DNA from: Chromera velia
Taxonomy: Eukaryota > Sar > Chromeraceae
DNA length: 27,322 bases
Assembly: GCA_018398765.1 (NCBI GenBank)
Contig: JAHBMJ010001688.1
Span: 1-27,322, forward strand
Reading direction: 5' to 3'
Shown: positions 1-13,560 of the stretch, one piece after another
Layout: every line of letters begins with the position of its first letter
How positions within the stretch are numbered: position 1 is the first letter of the stretch
Notes under the pieces: generated by a model
Told to the model about the DNA's origin: nothing
Seen by the model: only the letters and a program-made list of their open reading frames with translations
Database searches by the model: none
Translations under genes and position numbers: made by a program

Positions 1-170
1 AGAGGGGGGGGGGGGGGGGGGAGAAAATGCGAGAGTGCTTCATTTTAAGCGAAATGTTTTGACACAAAGAACATCTACAGATCTCTAAAGTGAAAAGAAG
101 CGCTGAGAAACTGAAAAAATTATCAAGAATGAAGGAGCAAGATTGTAGAAACACAGAGAGAGAGGCTCAC

Positions 171-876
171 CATGCTTCGCCTGTCCGTTGTTGCCGTCCC
201 GACTTCTGTCTGCCTCGTGGCATTGAGCTCTTCCAATGACACTGAAGTCGGCTCCGACAAACACATCGCATTGAGGCTTGTCAAGAGAGTCAGTGTCTGC
301 TCGTTCGGCTTCTTCTTGAGAATCAGGAACGGTGACTGTCTTCTCGACCTGAGAGAGAATCTTCGAAAGCGTTCTCAAGAGACGGTCTGTTAGGACTTCT
401 TGTGCGACCTCATCTGCCCCGTCGGCGGATGCGCGCTTGTACCCCGAGCCCTTCCTGAATGCACACACAAACACGCTTCCTGAATGCGCACCTCTGCTGA
501 TGAAGACCAGAAGGTTCAGCCTGCAAGGAAGAATCAAGGGAAATAAGAGAGTGTGGATATGCGCGTATATATAGATAGATGCACCTTCTGTGCGTGTTGT
601 GTTTGCCGAGTTTCACAGAAGAGGACTGCTGCTTTCTGGCCTTGCTGTCCTGAATCGACCAAAAAGAAGGAATTATGTAAGTTCTGACTGTGGAGCTAAA
701 TTCTGTCCGAAACTCCTTGAGCAACAACAGCCGCACAACAGTTTCTGAAGAAAGGTCAGTCGCTTTTGCAACAGACGTGAACAACGCAACACTTCCCCCC
801 TTTCCCTCACCCTTCGTGGTCTCTCCATGTTTGTACTGCTGAGAGTTTCATCATTTCCTGTTCTCCATCGAAGCAT
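171..876 (-). CDS. Unrecognised protein, 5' part only (gene runs off left edge)
   Basis: Two exons are read: 876-689 (ATG at 876-874, with a second in-frame ATG at 828-826 in a good context) and 520-171. The intron 688-521 has donor GTCAGA and acceptor CTTCCTTGCAG, and phase 2 is kept. The second exon ends at donor GTGAGC in phase 1, so more exons follow. One candidate continuation stays open from about 104 to the left edge, but it is weak. The N terminus is basic (ERPRRVRERG) followed by a cysteine cluster (CGCCC). The second exon has a possible amphipathic helix (LLRTLSKILSQVEK) and an acidic stretch. I recognise no family. An alternative splice with a 37-base intron at 491-455 also keeps phase but is less likely. 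The upstream region 1170-1340 looks like its promoter. Confidence 0.4.
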
Positions 877-1169
877 TGGAAGGACAAAAAGCCCTTAGTG
901 GTCAAAGAAATCCGTTGAATCGTTTTGTGCCTTCCACAGCCGAGAAGACTCGTCGAGTCTGGAAACGAGTGCTCGACAACGGTTTCCATTTTTTTTTGCC
1001 AGCAGCTGATGACTACACAGGAAAATGAACGTACAGAGAAACAATCACATGAAGTACTGCGTGGACACTCCCTCTTGGTTCGTATTGCCACGAAGCCTGC
1101 ATGTAATTCCGTGACGAAGCTCACTGGTACGAATAACGAATTTGGACGAACATGCAGCTTAATTGGAGT

Positions 1170-1345
1170 TTCGCCTATATAGCTAGCTGCCAATTAATTA
1201 ACATGCAGCCAGTACTCGCGCGTGCGCGCGAGCGCACATGCAGTAAATGCAGGCGATTAATCGGATTTCTGCATGTGCCAGGGCCGGTGCATGCACATGT
1301 GACGCCCTCATCGCAGGGCCAGGTGGGGCCGGGCCCGGCCGATCG
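1170..1345. promoter_or_regulatory. Probable promoter region of the left-edge gene
   Basis: Upstream of the minus-strand start at 876. It holds a TATA-like CTATATAG near 1174, alternating CG runs at 1216-1234, a perfect TGCATGCA palindrome at 1288-1295, and the 14-base palindrome GGCCGGGCCCGGCC at 1327-1340. The same combination recurs in the two divergent promoters of this window, which is the main reason for the call. TGCATGCA is a known ApiAP2-bound motif in apicomplexans. Its function here is inferred. Confidence 0.4.
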
Positions 1346-1449
1346 CGAACATTTGAATCAATCACAACAGGATCGATTGCAGCAATGCAGGCCCCTAGAG
1401 ACGATGGTGACTGGGCTTAGGCCCCTAGGCAGGCCTAGCATTTGCATCT

Positions 1450-1925
1450 CAGGCTAACAAAAACGACCATAAAATATAATGTCAAAAAAAAAAATTACAA
1501 TAGTATACGTCTTTTCTAGGCTATTCTATGTAGTGGACCACGTACGGCACCCGGAACGTAAATTATATTGACAGGACTTTAACATTTATATCATCATTAT
1601 CATTATAACTGATAGTGTGAAACGAATCATTAAACAATCAATTACAACCAATTTTATATTTCCCATAATTTCCCGCGGGCAAAACCCAAAAGATCACTGG
1701 CAATGCTATGTTATACTCAAATAGAATTTAAAATTCAATTATTGGATATCTAAACACTACTTTAATCGATTCGTGCAATTCAATTTGTGTTTTAAACCCA
1801 TTGATCTTTACAAAAAACGCATATTATTTTAACATCCAAAAATAAAAATAAAACAGATTTTCTTTCAAAATATTTTTTCATTAATAAAATCACAGGGGAA
1901 CTCATCGACGCGGATCAAAACTTTT
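1450..1925. other. AT-rich intergenic block
   Basis: Composition changes abruptly from mixed, GC-leaning sequence to strongly AT-rich DNA with no convincing reading frame. It lies between the promoter of the left gene and the stop codon at 1929 of the large minus-strand gene, so its right part probably holds that gene's 3' untranslated region. No terminal repeats or target duplications were seen. Confidence 0.6.
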
Positions 1926-1928
1926 TGG

Positions 1929-3472
1929 CTATCTGCCTCCCGGTCCGAGTCCCGGACTCCTTCCAAGACGAGGCGATGACATGGAGAGATCCACATCCAC
2001 ATCTACCTCCCCACCCTCCTGCACAGGTCCCACAGGAGCACTCAAAAGAGCAGCACTTCCATCTCCACTCTGCACCCCCCCTGGTTGAAAAATGCCCTCT
2101 GCACGTTGGGGCATCCCCCCACCCCTCGCAGCACGAGAGGCAATCATTCGAAGATCCAACGCGAGCCCGTCGTGCAAAATCCCCTCAGCTGCTGGGACCC
2201 CCGCTCCATCAGGCCCACAGAATGAGCTCTGTCCTTGTGATGTGGACGAAGGCAGATCAGGAAAGTGGGCATGGACATGTGCAGCTGCTGCTGCTGCTGC
2301 GGCCGCTTGCTGCTGAGGGGGGAGAGGTGCAGTTACTGCCCCCAAACTTTCTTCTGCTGATGCAACAAGATGACCCCCCTCGAGGGATGATGAAGGGGCA
2401 CTCCCCCCCTCTGGCCCGCCCGTCATTGGGAGATCGGCCCCCCCGGCAAGAGAGCTCTCATGGTCGGCCCCAGAAGGCAGACTCGCGAGGGGGGGGAGTC
2501 CATGACCATTGGCATGGGCGAAATGGCCCCCCTGATGATTGGCCCCGGAAGGCAAAAAGCCCCCGGGGGGGGCATCGATCTTGCTCGAGACGGAAATGTG
2601 CTTGCTGCCACTTGCCAAAAGGAACTCTGGGTGGTGTGACTGTGACAGGCCTGCAGTGTCACCTATGAAGGTCCCGCTATTCGCTCCCCCTCCAACCTCT
2701 TCCTCTTGGGGGGGCAAAGGGGGGTGGTCGTCTGAGTCTCCCAATTCCCCCATGCCCCCCCCTTCCCTTTCCCCCTGTTGCGGTGATGATGAAGCAGCCC
2801 CCCCCCGCATGTAGGACAAAAGCTGATTGAGCCCTGTCCGAGCTCTCTTCCGGTCTCTGCCCGCAGATTCCGGGGACCTCTCATCACTTCCCTCCCTCCC
2901 CCCCCCCTTCTCTGTGCCTTCAAGAAGATCACCCAAAAAGTCCCTCAGGAGGTCAGACACAAACTCTCTGCCCCCCTGCTGAGGAGGAGGAAGCAAATCA
3001 CGCGCACTCCCCATGCCCACCCCTGCACTACTAGAAGCAGACCCGCTCCCTGCTGCTGCTGCTGCTGGGNGGGGGGGGGGGGACGGGAGAAGCCCGTGTG
3101 TCTTGCCGCGCGTCTCCTCCACCTGGTGCTTTGAACAATTCTGCGTGAATTTCCTGCAACCTGGAATCAACTCTTTCGCCCTCTGCGCTATTCTGCTGCG
3201 CACGTTCGTCCTCTGTGACTCCAAGTTCTCTTTGGATTACGGAGACGGCTCTGTTATAGGAAGTCGTAAAACTCCGCGCGTCCTCGAAGGACTCGAGGGG
3301 AGCAGAGAAAACGGAAACCTCAAGGGGCCCCGTCTGACTTCGGAAAAAAGGAGGCGGACGGTCTTGAAGGGCCGGCGGCACAATGGCGCTGCGGGTCGCC
3401 AGAGCGATCACTTCCCGGACGTATCCCAAATCCAGGGGGGCCGCACCTGCACACACAAACACACACACACGC

Positions 3473-3520
<48 letters not shown>

Positions 3521-6500
3521 AGGCCGATGAACTCGTAGACAGTCATGCAGAAACACAGAAGATAAAGACACGGATGCAGTACACATACCTCCTCCTGTCC
3601 GCACAGACAGGAAGGAAGACAGAACACGCAAAGACAGGCAAAGTCACCCACCCACCCGCGTTCGTTCATTCATTTGCCTCCTTCCCTGCATGCCCCACAC
3701 TCCCCCCCGATCTCTCTGCCTGCCCAAATGTCTCCCTCCTTCTCCCGCCCTGCCGACAATTAAATAGACTGCCTGCCCGCCTGCCTGCATGACCGACCTT
3801 GTTGTTCCACTGCATGGGAGCACAGAGCCTGGAGGCATCCGAGGAGAGACCCTCTGTTGGCCTCGCTCATCGGAAGCAGGCCTGATCGATAGAAGGGAGG
3901 GAGCAGAGAGACATACATCAACGATTGATCGATTGAAGTCAGACAGCCTGATGACAGGAGCTGAGGATCAATCAGGCAGGCAGACAGCCGTACGAATTTA
4001 CACAGAGACAGCCGAAAAGCAAGCAGAGCACATGCACTGATACCAAAAAAAAAGAGAAACAAATGGAATAGACTGCTGCAAATATGACACCTGCGCAGTT
4101 GCATTCAAAAGCATCACGATATGAGGAGCGAAATCGATTTCACAAGCCAGAAGGACAAGTGAAGCGCGCACGCGCGCGCGCGCGAGAGAGAGAAACGGAC
4201 AGAGAGATGACGACCGCCTGACTGACTGACAGAGAAGTCGGGTCTCGAAAAGCGACAAGAGAGCTGTGATGGCGGCGCTGTCTCTGCACAGAGAGACGCA
4301 GAGGCCAATCGATGCTGCAGAGAGTCCTTTCTGCCCATCGTGGCTTTGGCCTTGCTTCTGCACCCCGCCTGCACTTGCAGCCGCCCCCTCTCCTTCCCGC
4401 CCACCAGTCCCCTCTGCTGCCGCAGATGAAGACGCAGAAGCCGCACCTCCTCCCCGGAAGAGAGAGACTGACAAGGAATTTGCTGTCAGCCTCTCGGCAC
4501 CCTTGTGACCCCTGCAGCCGCACATGCACACGGAAACTAAGAAACACGAATTACCAAAGATGACAAAAAGAAATGGCGGACGGACGGACGCAAGGAAGGG
4601 AGGGAGGAAGTAAGTAAGAAAGAAAGCAAGAAAGAAAGAGACAAACAAACAAAGAAACAAACAAACAAACAAACGAACGAACGAACAGAGAAAGGAAGAA
4701 AGAAGGAAAGAAATAGAGAACGAATCTGAGAAGGGCAGTAGAAAGGAAGAAAATTCAGAAGACCTCCTTCGACTGACGCCCACAAAATTCGGATGATCCC
4801 TTCGTCGAGGCTGCAGACAGAAGATCCTCCAAGCGAAGCACCTGCAAACGAATCAGGAAGAGACAAAAAAAAAGTGGGAAGAGCAGTTGGATTCCCCTTA
4901 CTGCTGACCAAATTCCCGGAGCCCACCGCTGCCCACTTGTGCATAGGCTTTGACGTCATGAAGGGGAAAAAAGGAAAAGAGAGGAAAAAAGCAGCAGATA
5001 CGGTAACTTTTTTGTATGAGTACAGATACACTTGCACCGGAATGGCATTCCTCAAACTTGGCCTCAATTCAAAGTTTTCTGCTGCCCATTCCAGCAAGAT
5101 GACGAGCACTTGATCACTCACTCAACTATTTGACTGACCAAGTGATCGAATCAGACATCTCAACAGATCAAAAAGGTCAGTCAACGCAGACCGGAGTCCC
5201 GACAACACCTGCTCTCCCCTCAAAGGCCCTACCCCGTCCATCGTGCTTCCCAAAATCACATTCAAGCACGATGCCACTGCAATCTCATCAGACGAGGCAT
5301 TGGCACCAACTTGGACAGGCACCACCTGCCTGCTGCTGCTGCTACTGCCCTGAGTGCCCCCCCCATGCAGCAGGGACTCTCCCCATGCGTCCTTGTAAAC
5401 CGACCCCCTCTTTCTCTTCTTCCCGGTCGACGCCTTCGACCCTGCCCGCAGAGCATCCACCGCCCATGCAGATCCCCCTTCTGCACTCGTCACCCCTGAC
5501 GGCATACCTTCACCCCTGGCAGGTTGACCTCCCCCCGGAAGGAGGGAGACTGCGGAGGCAAGAGCAGAAATCTCCAAGGGATCCCTCAAAACCGTCTCTG
5601 CAACATTCAGAAGAAAGCGGAACAACGCAAGACCAAGCATCCCCCTGTCTTTCTCTCCTTGCCTCTGCACACCCACACCCACAGGGAGCCCCCGAGCTCC
5701 TGCCGCCATCCCGGCCCCTGAGGGGGATGAGAGCAACAGAGCGTCGGATTTTCCTTCGAGCGTTTTGACGACGCGGCTGAATGGCCCGTGGAGTGTCAAG
5801 AAGAAAACCGTGTCGCAACGACCACTTCCATGCCTGCATCGGAGCACAAAGATGTACAGGCAAGTGACAGGTGGAGAAGGATAGAGTGGTTGAGCATATT
5901 TCCTGATCAGCAGACAGGGAAAAATACCAAACACCTGTTGTTTTTCTTTCTTCATCCCGTTCATCCTCTTTCTCACCCAGGTCGATTCTTCCGCGATGCT
6001 GGTCGGAGGGGAAAGTTTCCGACATGAATGTGGGAATCCGTTTTTGCTGCCCTCGTCCTGATTGCTTTCACAGAGGATTCTTTCCCCTCGTTCTCACTCA
6101 GTTGAAAAGGGAAGCTCCCGGCGGAATGTCATTGCGCCTCTCTCACACACTCTATTCTGTCTGTCTGTCTGTCTGTCAGATGAGTCATTCCACATGAATC
6201 AGACAGGTAAGACGAGAGAGGGGGGCACAAGGGAGCCTGCTGACTTGAGAAGACTCCGAACAACCCTGTCTATCCGTTCTCCATGAAGTGAGACCGCGCA
6301 GGGCGTCAGTCTGCATGCACGCACCGACACACAGAGGCGGAGGGGGGCACTGATCCATTGATCAGAGATAAGTGCGCATACTTGAGTTGGTGGGTGGGAG
6401 TCTCTGGGGATAGAGGAAAGAAAGGAAGCGGCAAGAATAGCACAAAGTTGGCTGCATTGTTCATATGAATCAACCAGCCTGGTTCCAAGTTTGATCGCTT

Positions 6501-7158
6501 CGTCATTTCCGTTTTCAGCAACAAAAAAATTCATCACGCGTCTCTCTCTCACTCTCCCTTCACACCAAATTCTCGCTGAATCCTTCTGCCCTGCGCTGCA
6601 AGAACATTTATTGTCTCTGTCTCCCCCCCATCCCCTTTGAACTTTGTGCAGAGATCCAGAACGAAAATTGACAACCTCTTCAACGCTCAGGTGTCGACAG
6701 AAAAACGAAGTGAGGATCTGGTCAGTAAGGAAGGAAGAGGATTCCCTCACATTTCAAGAAGGGCAGTGAAGAGGTCGAGGGCAGCTGTCACCACTTCCTT
6801 CCATCCCCAGCCCTCCCGTCTCCCCTCTCCTCGTTGTTCCACTTGTTTCGAAAGAAGTTCCAGAGACACGTCCACCACACCCTCGACCAGGTCGCACACT
6901 TCACTCACAGGCACATTCACGATCGAGTCGCCTCCAGCCTTCACAGAGGCTAGATTCACTCCAGCAGCACCAATTGCAATCAGAGATCCCGGTCCGTGCC
7001 GCAGCAACGCCGCGATCACCTCCATTTCTCTCGTCATGCGCAGGAACACACGGGGCGCAGGCATCCTTTCCGCCCCTCCGGTTCCCCTGCTGACGCTATT
7101 CTCTTGATCAACTGTCAGTCGGAGCACTGCAGATTGTTGAGACAGAGAGACAGGACGC

Positions 7159-7196
<38 letters not shown>

Positions 7197-8802
7197 GGAG
7201 AGAGAGAGATACACAGACGCGAAGAGAGATGGTCAGAGATTGAGAAATAAACGAATATGCAAAGATTCGACCCTGGACCTCCAAAAAATCCATTCTTTTG
7301 AATAGAAGAGAAGAGAACAGAAAAAACGGTCGGTCCCAAAACACTGGGGGAAGAATGTGGTTTACATTTCTTGCGTCCACCAGCCTCTAGTGTTTTCTTT
7401 CTTTTATCTCGTCAAATCACTCCCTCGTTCACTAAACAGAGCCTTTCTTCCCCCCGGTGCTACCACACACTCACTCACCCTCCCAGACATGATTGCAGAA
7501 CTCCACGAGAAAGCTCTCCGTCATCGACCGTCCAGCCGCACCCTGAAGAGACTGCCTGGCGCTCTGCCCCGATCCACCAGCTGCAGCCGCCCCCCCATCT
7601 GCCGCATCTTGACGCTCCGCCCTCGCGGCAGCGGTTGCAGAGGGCGAGTAGGCGATGTGGTGGAGCCAGGCGGCCCGACAGAGACCCAAACACCCCAACT
7701 CCGCAACGGAGCTGTCCCTATGAGTGGCAGCAGCCTTAAAGAAGTCCCCGATGCGCTCTGCAGGGCAGCAATCAGAACTGCTATTTTGAAAGACAGAGGA
7801 ACAGAAAGAGAGGTGCATGGATGAATCGGAGAGAGACCTATGCCTCTCGTCAATCAGTGCAGCGTGCCCCAAGTTGCTTCTCGACACCGTGCTCCTTCCT
7901 GCCCAGGCTCGATACATGAAAGCTGAATTGTTCATTCAAAAGGGAACAAAACGGATTTTTTGTTCAGCTTGCAGGGAGGCAGACTGACGGAGATTGTTCC
8001 GAAGAATGTTCCCCCCTGCGAAGCAAATTCGAATGGTCTCTCTGGCACATGATTTCACCACGGCAGAGTGAAGGGACTCCGATGGCGCCTCATGCTCTGC
8101 ACACACTGCGCTGCCTAGTTCCATAGCCTTGGCACTCTCCGCCTCGGCAGCTTTGGTTCCGACTGAGCAAATCTCTCCGCACAAACGCGAAGCCTTCGGC
8201 CCGTGCTCATTCACCAGAGCCCCGCCTTTGGGCGCTGTGCGTGTCAAAATTGCGTGTGCAAGAGCGCCGGATGTCTCGACCAAGAGAGGAAGACAGGACT
8301 CGGAGGGTGCCTGTAAGAGGGGAAAGAAGACAGACAGAAAGAAACAGTGGAACAGTGAGGGGAACGACGGAGAGGAAGACAGGGGCGTTCACAGTACGCA
8401 ACAGTGATTGAGACAAGGGGAGAAAAGCAAAGAACGGAAGATCAGCATGATCCACGGGAAGAGACGGCATGCCAGTCGACAGGGAGACGGAAGGATATGC
8501 TGACTGACCCGTTGCATGGCAAGGACGAGAGATCCAGTGGCCTGTTCACTCCATTTGCCCACTAGGTCACCTCGCGTTTCAGCGCCCTTACAGAAGCCTG
8601 CTAGAAGAACGGCACACGCTGCAGTACACTTATCTGCACGTTCTTCTTCCACGGAAGAGCGGAGACAGGCAGAGGAGACGCGAAAAAGGGCGTCCGACAG
8701 ATCACTCCCGTCTTGCGCAATGAGTTGCTGTGATAATTTGGGCAGGAACGACCCGAGGACCACAGCGCTGGGGTTCTCAAGCTCAGCCAATAATTTTTCC
8801 AT
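1929..8802 (-). CDS. Large multi-exon protein, possible Rix1/PELP1-like ribosome-biogenesis factor
   Basis: Start ATG at 8802-8800 (context AAAGATGG, in-frame stop upstream); stop TAG at 1931-1929. Exons supported by splice sites and phase: 8802-8509, 8310-7989, 7757-7479, 7126-6751, about 6685 onward (unresolved to 5977), 5776-5139, 5108-5038, 4841-4778, 4482-4231, 3446-1929. The N-terminal 350 or so residues are helical and leucine-rich (MEKLLAELENPS; FCNHVWEVLRLTVDQ), with a stretch NVPVSEVCDLVEGVVDV that recalls the VPV-containing helix of Rix1/PELP1. The middle carries a basic KKRKRG nuclear-type signal. The last exon is Gly/Ser/Pro-rich with an acidic helix (FVSDLLRDFLGDLLEG), KRARTG and an alanine run. 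Rix1/PELP1 proteins act in the nucleolus in 60S subunit maturation, and a helical N terminus with a disordered C terminus fits. The family call is by eye only. Any helical-repeat protein could fit. Confidence 0.5.
3061..3083. repeat. CAG/poly-G tract with ambiguous base inside the last exon region
   Basis: A (CTG)n run is followed by an N at 3070 and at least a dozen G (plus strand). On the coding strand this reads as poly-C then CAG repeats. The reading frame on the two sides differs. Either the homopolymer length is wrong in the assembly, or a short intron ends here (donor in GCACCAG/GTGGAG near 3124, acceptor CCCAG), which restores phase exactly. Confidence 0.7.
3449..3518. repeat. (CA)n microsatellite, sense TG, abutting a 3' splice site
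   Basis: Nearly pure CA repeat on the plus strand. In the minus-strand gene it is a TG tract whose end forms the acceptor GTGTGCAG of the exon beginning at 3446. Confidence 0.9.
4601..4690. repeat. Intronic GAAA/CAAA/CGAA tetranucleotide repeat
   Basis: Runs of AAGA, AAAC and AACG four-base units in series inside the intron between exons 4841-4778 and 4482-4231. On the transcribed strand this is a long pyrimidine-rich stretch. Confidence 0.8.
7161..7192. repeat. (CA)n microsatellite, intronic (sense TG)
   Basis: Sixteen CA units about 35 bases upstream (in transcript sense) of the acceptor at 7127. The tract reads TG in the pre-mRNA. Confidence 0.9.
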
Positions 8803-9568
8803 CTTTGCTCCAGACAAGAATCAAAGAGGGCAGAATTCCTCGCACTCTCCTATTGGAGAGCTCTCGACAACCAAGAAATCAAAATAGATCAACCGATGCA
8901 TGCTCGAAGAAGAAACCAAGCATTAATCGACTGTCATTCAGACTCTCAGAATCTCGCCTACATTGGTGCCCAGTCAGATTCCTGTCAGAATTGCAGAGTC
9001 TGACACACAAACGGTGAAAGGCTTTAGCCTTTCGGTTATTTTCGGTTTGAAGTCCTTTTCGATTGCATGCTTTCGTGTCCGCGTCTCCCCATGCAGTGAC
9101 AAAATCTGCAATGCATGTTCCATGCAGGCATGCAAACCCGCGCGCGCGCCACTGAATGGATGCATGTGAGCGAAGCTATATATATTCCGCCGGCCCTCCG
9201 CCGGCCCTCCGCCGGCCCTCCGGGGCCACAAGTGTTGTTCACCCGGGCGGACCATCCCCAGACTTGAATCTGAAGTATATCTGAACTTGATTCTGAAGTC
9301 CACGAATGTCCACCAACTAAAGCTGCTGATCGCTGCTGGCACGTGTTTAGACTGCTGACTCTACTGTGTGCGCTCCCTGTTCCACGCTTCGGGTGCGTTC
9401 TTGGCGTTGATTTGTTGAGAAGGATTCAAATAACCATCGACGCACAGAAATTTACTGAGCCACGGCTGTGGGAGGTTCCGACACTCAGCTCATCCTCCAA
9501 CAGCTACCTGTTGAGAGCACAGGGGCCGTGGAAGATCGCAGCCAGGCAGAGGAGGAAAGAGAGGACAG
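8803..9568. promoter_or_regulatory. Divergent (bidirectional) promoter region 1
   Basis: Separates the minus-strand start at 8802 from the plus-strand start at 9569. It contains TGCATGC at 8897-8903 and 9064-9070, GCATGCA at 9128-9134, TGCATG at 9161-9166, a CG run at 9139-9149, a TATA-like CTATATATATT near 9176-9186, and three exact tandem copies of the 11-mer CCGCCGGCCCT at 9187-9219. No coding exon was seen in it. Promoter function is inferred from position and from similarity to the region 15424-16022. Confidence 0.55.
9187..9219. repeat. Three tandem copies of an 11-base GC-rich element
   Basis: CCGCCGGCCCT occurs three times without mismatch (9187-9197, 9198-9208, 9209-9219), immediately after a TATA-like tract and midway between two divergent genes. 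Eleven bases is about one helical turn, so copies would face the same side of the DNA. Confidence 0.9.
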
Positions 9569-11666
<2,098 letters not shown>

Positions 11667-12640
11667 AGTAAGCGACTCCTTTCTGCGTGCCTGCCTGTCT
11701 GTCTATCTGTCTGTCTGTCTCCTTTTGCTTCTGCGTAGAGGTTGGTCTTTCTTCAACGTGCTGGCTCCTCTCACAAACTAGGATGTGGTGGTGCGCGTTT
11801 CACATCTTGCTCGATGATGACTGATTTGCTCATGCATTTAGTTCGTCAATCTGTTCCCTGTTGGATGCTTTCTTTGATTTCATACATGAGTCAGGGACCG
11901 TTCACGAATAGATCGGTTGGCAGACAAGTAGTCACTCAGATGATTCATCGATCGATCGATCGGTGGCTGAGTGACTTGCTATGTGTCCATGCACATGCGA
12001 ATGACACATCGGGTGCATATGCACACGGCTGTCAAGATCCTTTCTCATCTTCCGAGGTCTGCTTGTCAAGCGCCTCCCTCTGGGAAACTTGATGAGTCAA
12101 CCAATGTGCATGTGACTTCATTGCTGCCTGCAGAGTGCGTCGCGAGAGGAACAGTTGAGAAAGAAAGAAGACACACCGGAGAATGCGACTGATTTTTGCG
12201 TGCAAGTACAACTAAGACTGAGTCAACGGTGGCCTGCTGACGTGGCAGGATAAATGTACCAAAAAGAAAGCGGCTGCACTATTGGGGAAAAGTATCAATC
12301 GTGCGTGGGCGGGTCATCGTTCGGTCGATCCAACTGTCTGATCGATCGAGTGATTTGAGTGAGCAACGAGTGAGACGACATTGAAATCTCATGCGCTGCC
12401 TGGAAGTGCAGAGGCGCCTGGAACCCCCAAACTTATCCAACGTTGCAGGGAGTGATTCCGAACCGTTTTATGGGTCGATGCATGGATTCGATCTGCAGCG
12501 GATTCGCGTGCACTTCGACCTAGACATCGACTGACATGCAGATACTGTTGTGCAATGATTGGAGACGGAGCTATAGACCTGTTATAGAGACAGAGGCTGA
12601 ACAAATAAATCGTCTCATGAAAACTTTGAAACATTCGAAA
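11667..12640. other. Intergenic, no gene seen
   Basis: Downstream of the 88-residue gene. It holds short tetranucleotide runs (GTCT at 11696-11720, GATC at 11948-11962, near 12325 and near 12344) and no reading frame that looks coding in either strand. Confidence 0.5.
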
Positions 12641-13560
12641 TCTCAATTATCAAGGTTAGAATGAATCGAATCCTAGATCGAATCAATGCCACAATAGGAT
12701 TTTAAAGAACTATAACTTTTTCTTCCAGTTATTTTAAGGCCTGTTAAATTTTTAAAAATCAAATTTAAAATTTGTCAGTGGTAATTTCACTGGTAAACAA
12801 TGACTATCCTGGATGATCTAAATTATTCAATCTTTCCACTAGTCTTTCCGTTGAGGGTTAACACCGTTGTAACTTGTATAACGGTAAGACGGTATGCCGA
12901 ATGAGTTCGAGAGTGAGTTACAATTAATTAAACACTTTACATTTTTACGGAATTTAGCCCAGTATCTAGCTCCATATTCTGTCAAGCATTTGATACCAAA
13001 TTTTAGACCAAATTCAATAGCAGCTATAGCTTTAATTTGCTATGTGGATGATTTTTTTAAAAAAATGTGTATAAATCTAAAAAATTAATTACTGAAATTA
13101 TATCAGTCAAATTTTAAACGTATAAGTTAGATAGATTAAGATAGATTAAGTGCAAAAATCTAGGCCTATTACAGAGAAAAAAAAAATAATTTAAGCCCGT
13201 TTTCGCTTAATTTTTTTTTTTTTGCCCGACGATGTTAGGTGACACCGTGATAAACAACTGTTGTTTAAGTGTTGCATAAGTGTTGTTTTGGTGTTGCACA
13301 AGTGTTGCTTAGGTATTACGCAAAAAAAAAAAAGAAAAAAAAAATTTAATTAATATAAGCCAATTCTTTTTTTTTTTGCTGTGATACGCCTAGTAGGCAA
13401 AAATGTGCTATTATTACTGCTATATATAGGAAAATAAAAGATTTTTTTCCATATTTATTATATCACTTATATAAGTTTTCATATTGAAACTTTTTTTGTA
13501 AAGTTTTACTAGAACTTTCACGTTTAATTCTAGGTTTAATTAGCACAGTGACAATGGCAC
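12640..13560. other. AT-rich intergenic block with fold-back and short repeats
   Basis: Strongly AT-rich between convergent genes. It includes a poly-A/poly-T fold-back (13177-13223), the near-palindrome AAACAACTGTTGTTT (13252-13266), and degenerate AAGTGTTGC units up to about 13315. A 64-codon frame at 12894-13088 is not convincing as a gene. Confidence 0.6.
13177..13223. repeat. Fold-back (inverted repeat) of A-run and T-run
   Basis: A run of A, then AATTTAAGC, an 8-base loop CCGTTTTC, GCTTAATT, and a run of T. The arms are complementary over roughly 18 bases with one bulge. It could be a hairpin remnant of a small non-autonomous element. There is no direct evidence of mobility. Confidence 0.6.

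Noticed and set aside
455-491. 37-base intron in the left-edge gene
   Set aside because: Reading straight through in the frame set by acceptor 521 and first exon 876-689 keeps phase without it.
1925-2668. Long open frame on the plus strand, Pro/His-rich
   Set aside because: Antisense shadow of the Gly/Ser-rich last exon of the minus-strand gene; the minus frame is longer, ends in a stop beside an AT-rich 3' region and connects to upstream exons.
6010-6684. Several candidate exons of the large minus-strand gene (for example with VEEVVNFRSGS and NDEAIKLGTRLVDSYE)
   Set aside because: Splice sites are ambiguous and phases cannot be fixed; left unresolved inside the gene rather than listed as exons.
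12894-13088. 64-codon frame with CYVDDF, resembling a reverse-transcriptase YxDD box
   Set aside because: Only four residues match, the surroundings lack other polymerase motifs and the block is AT-rich noise.
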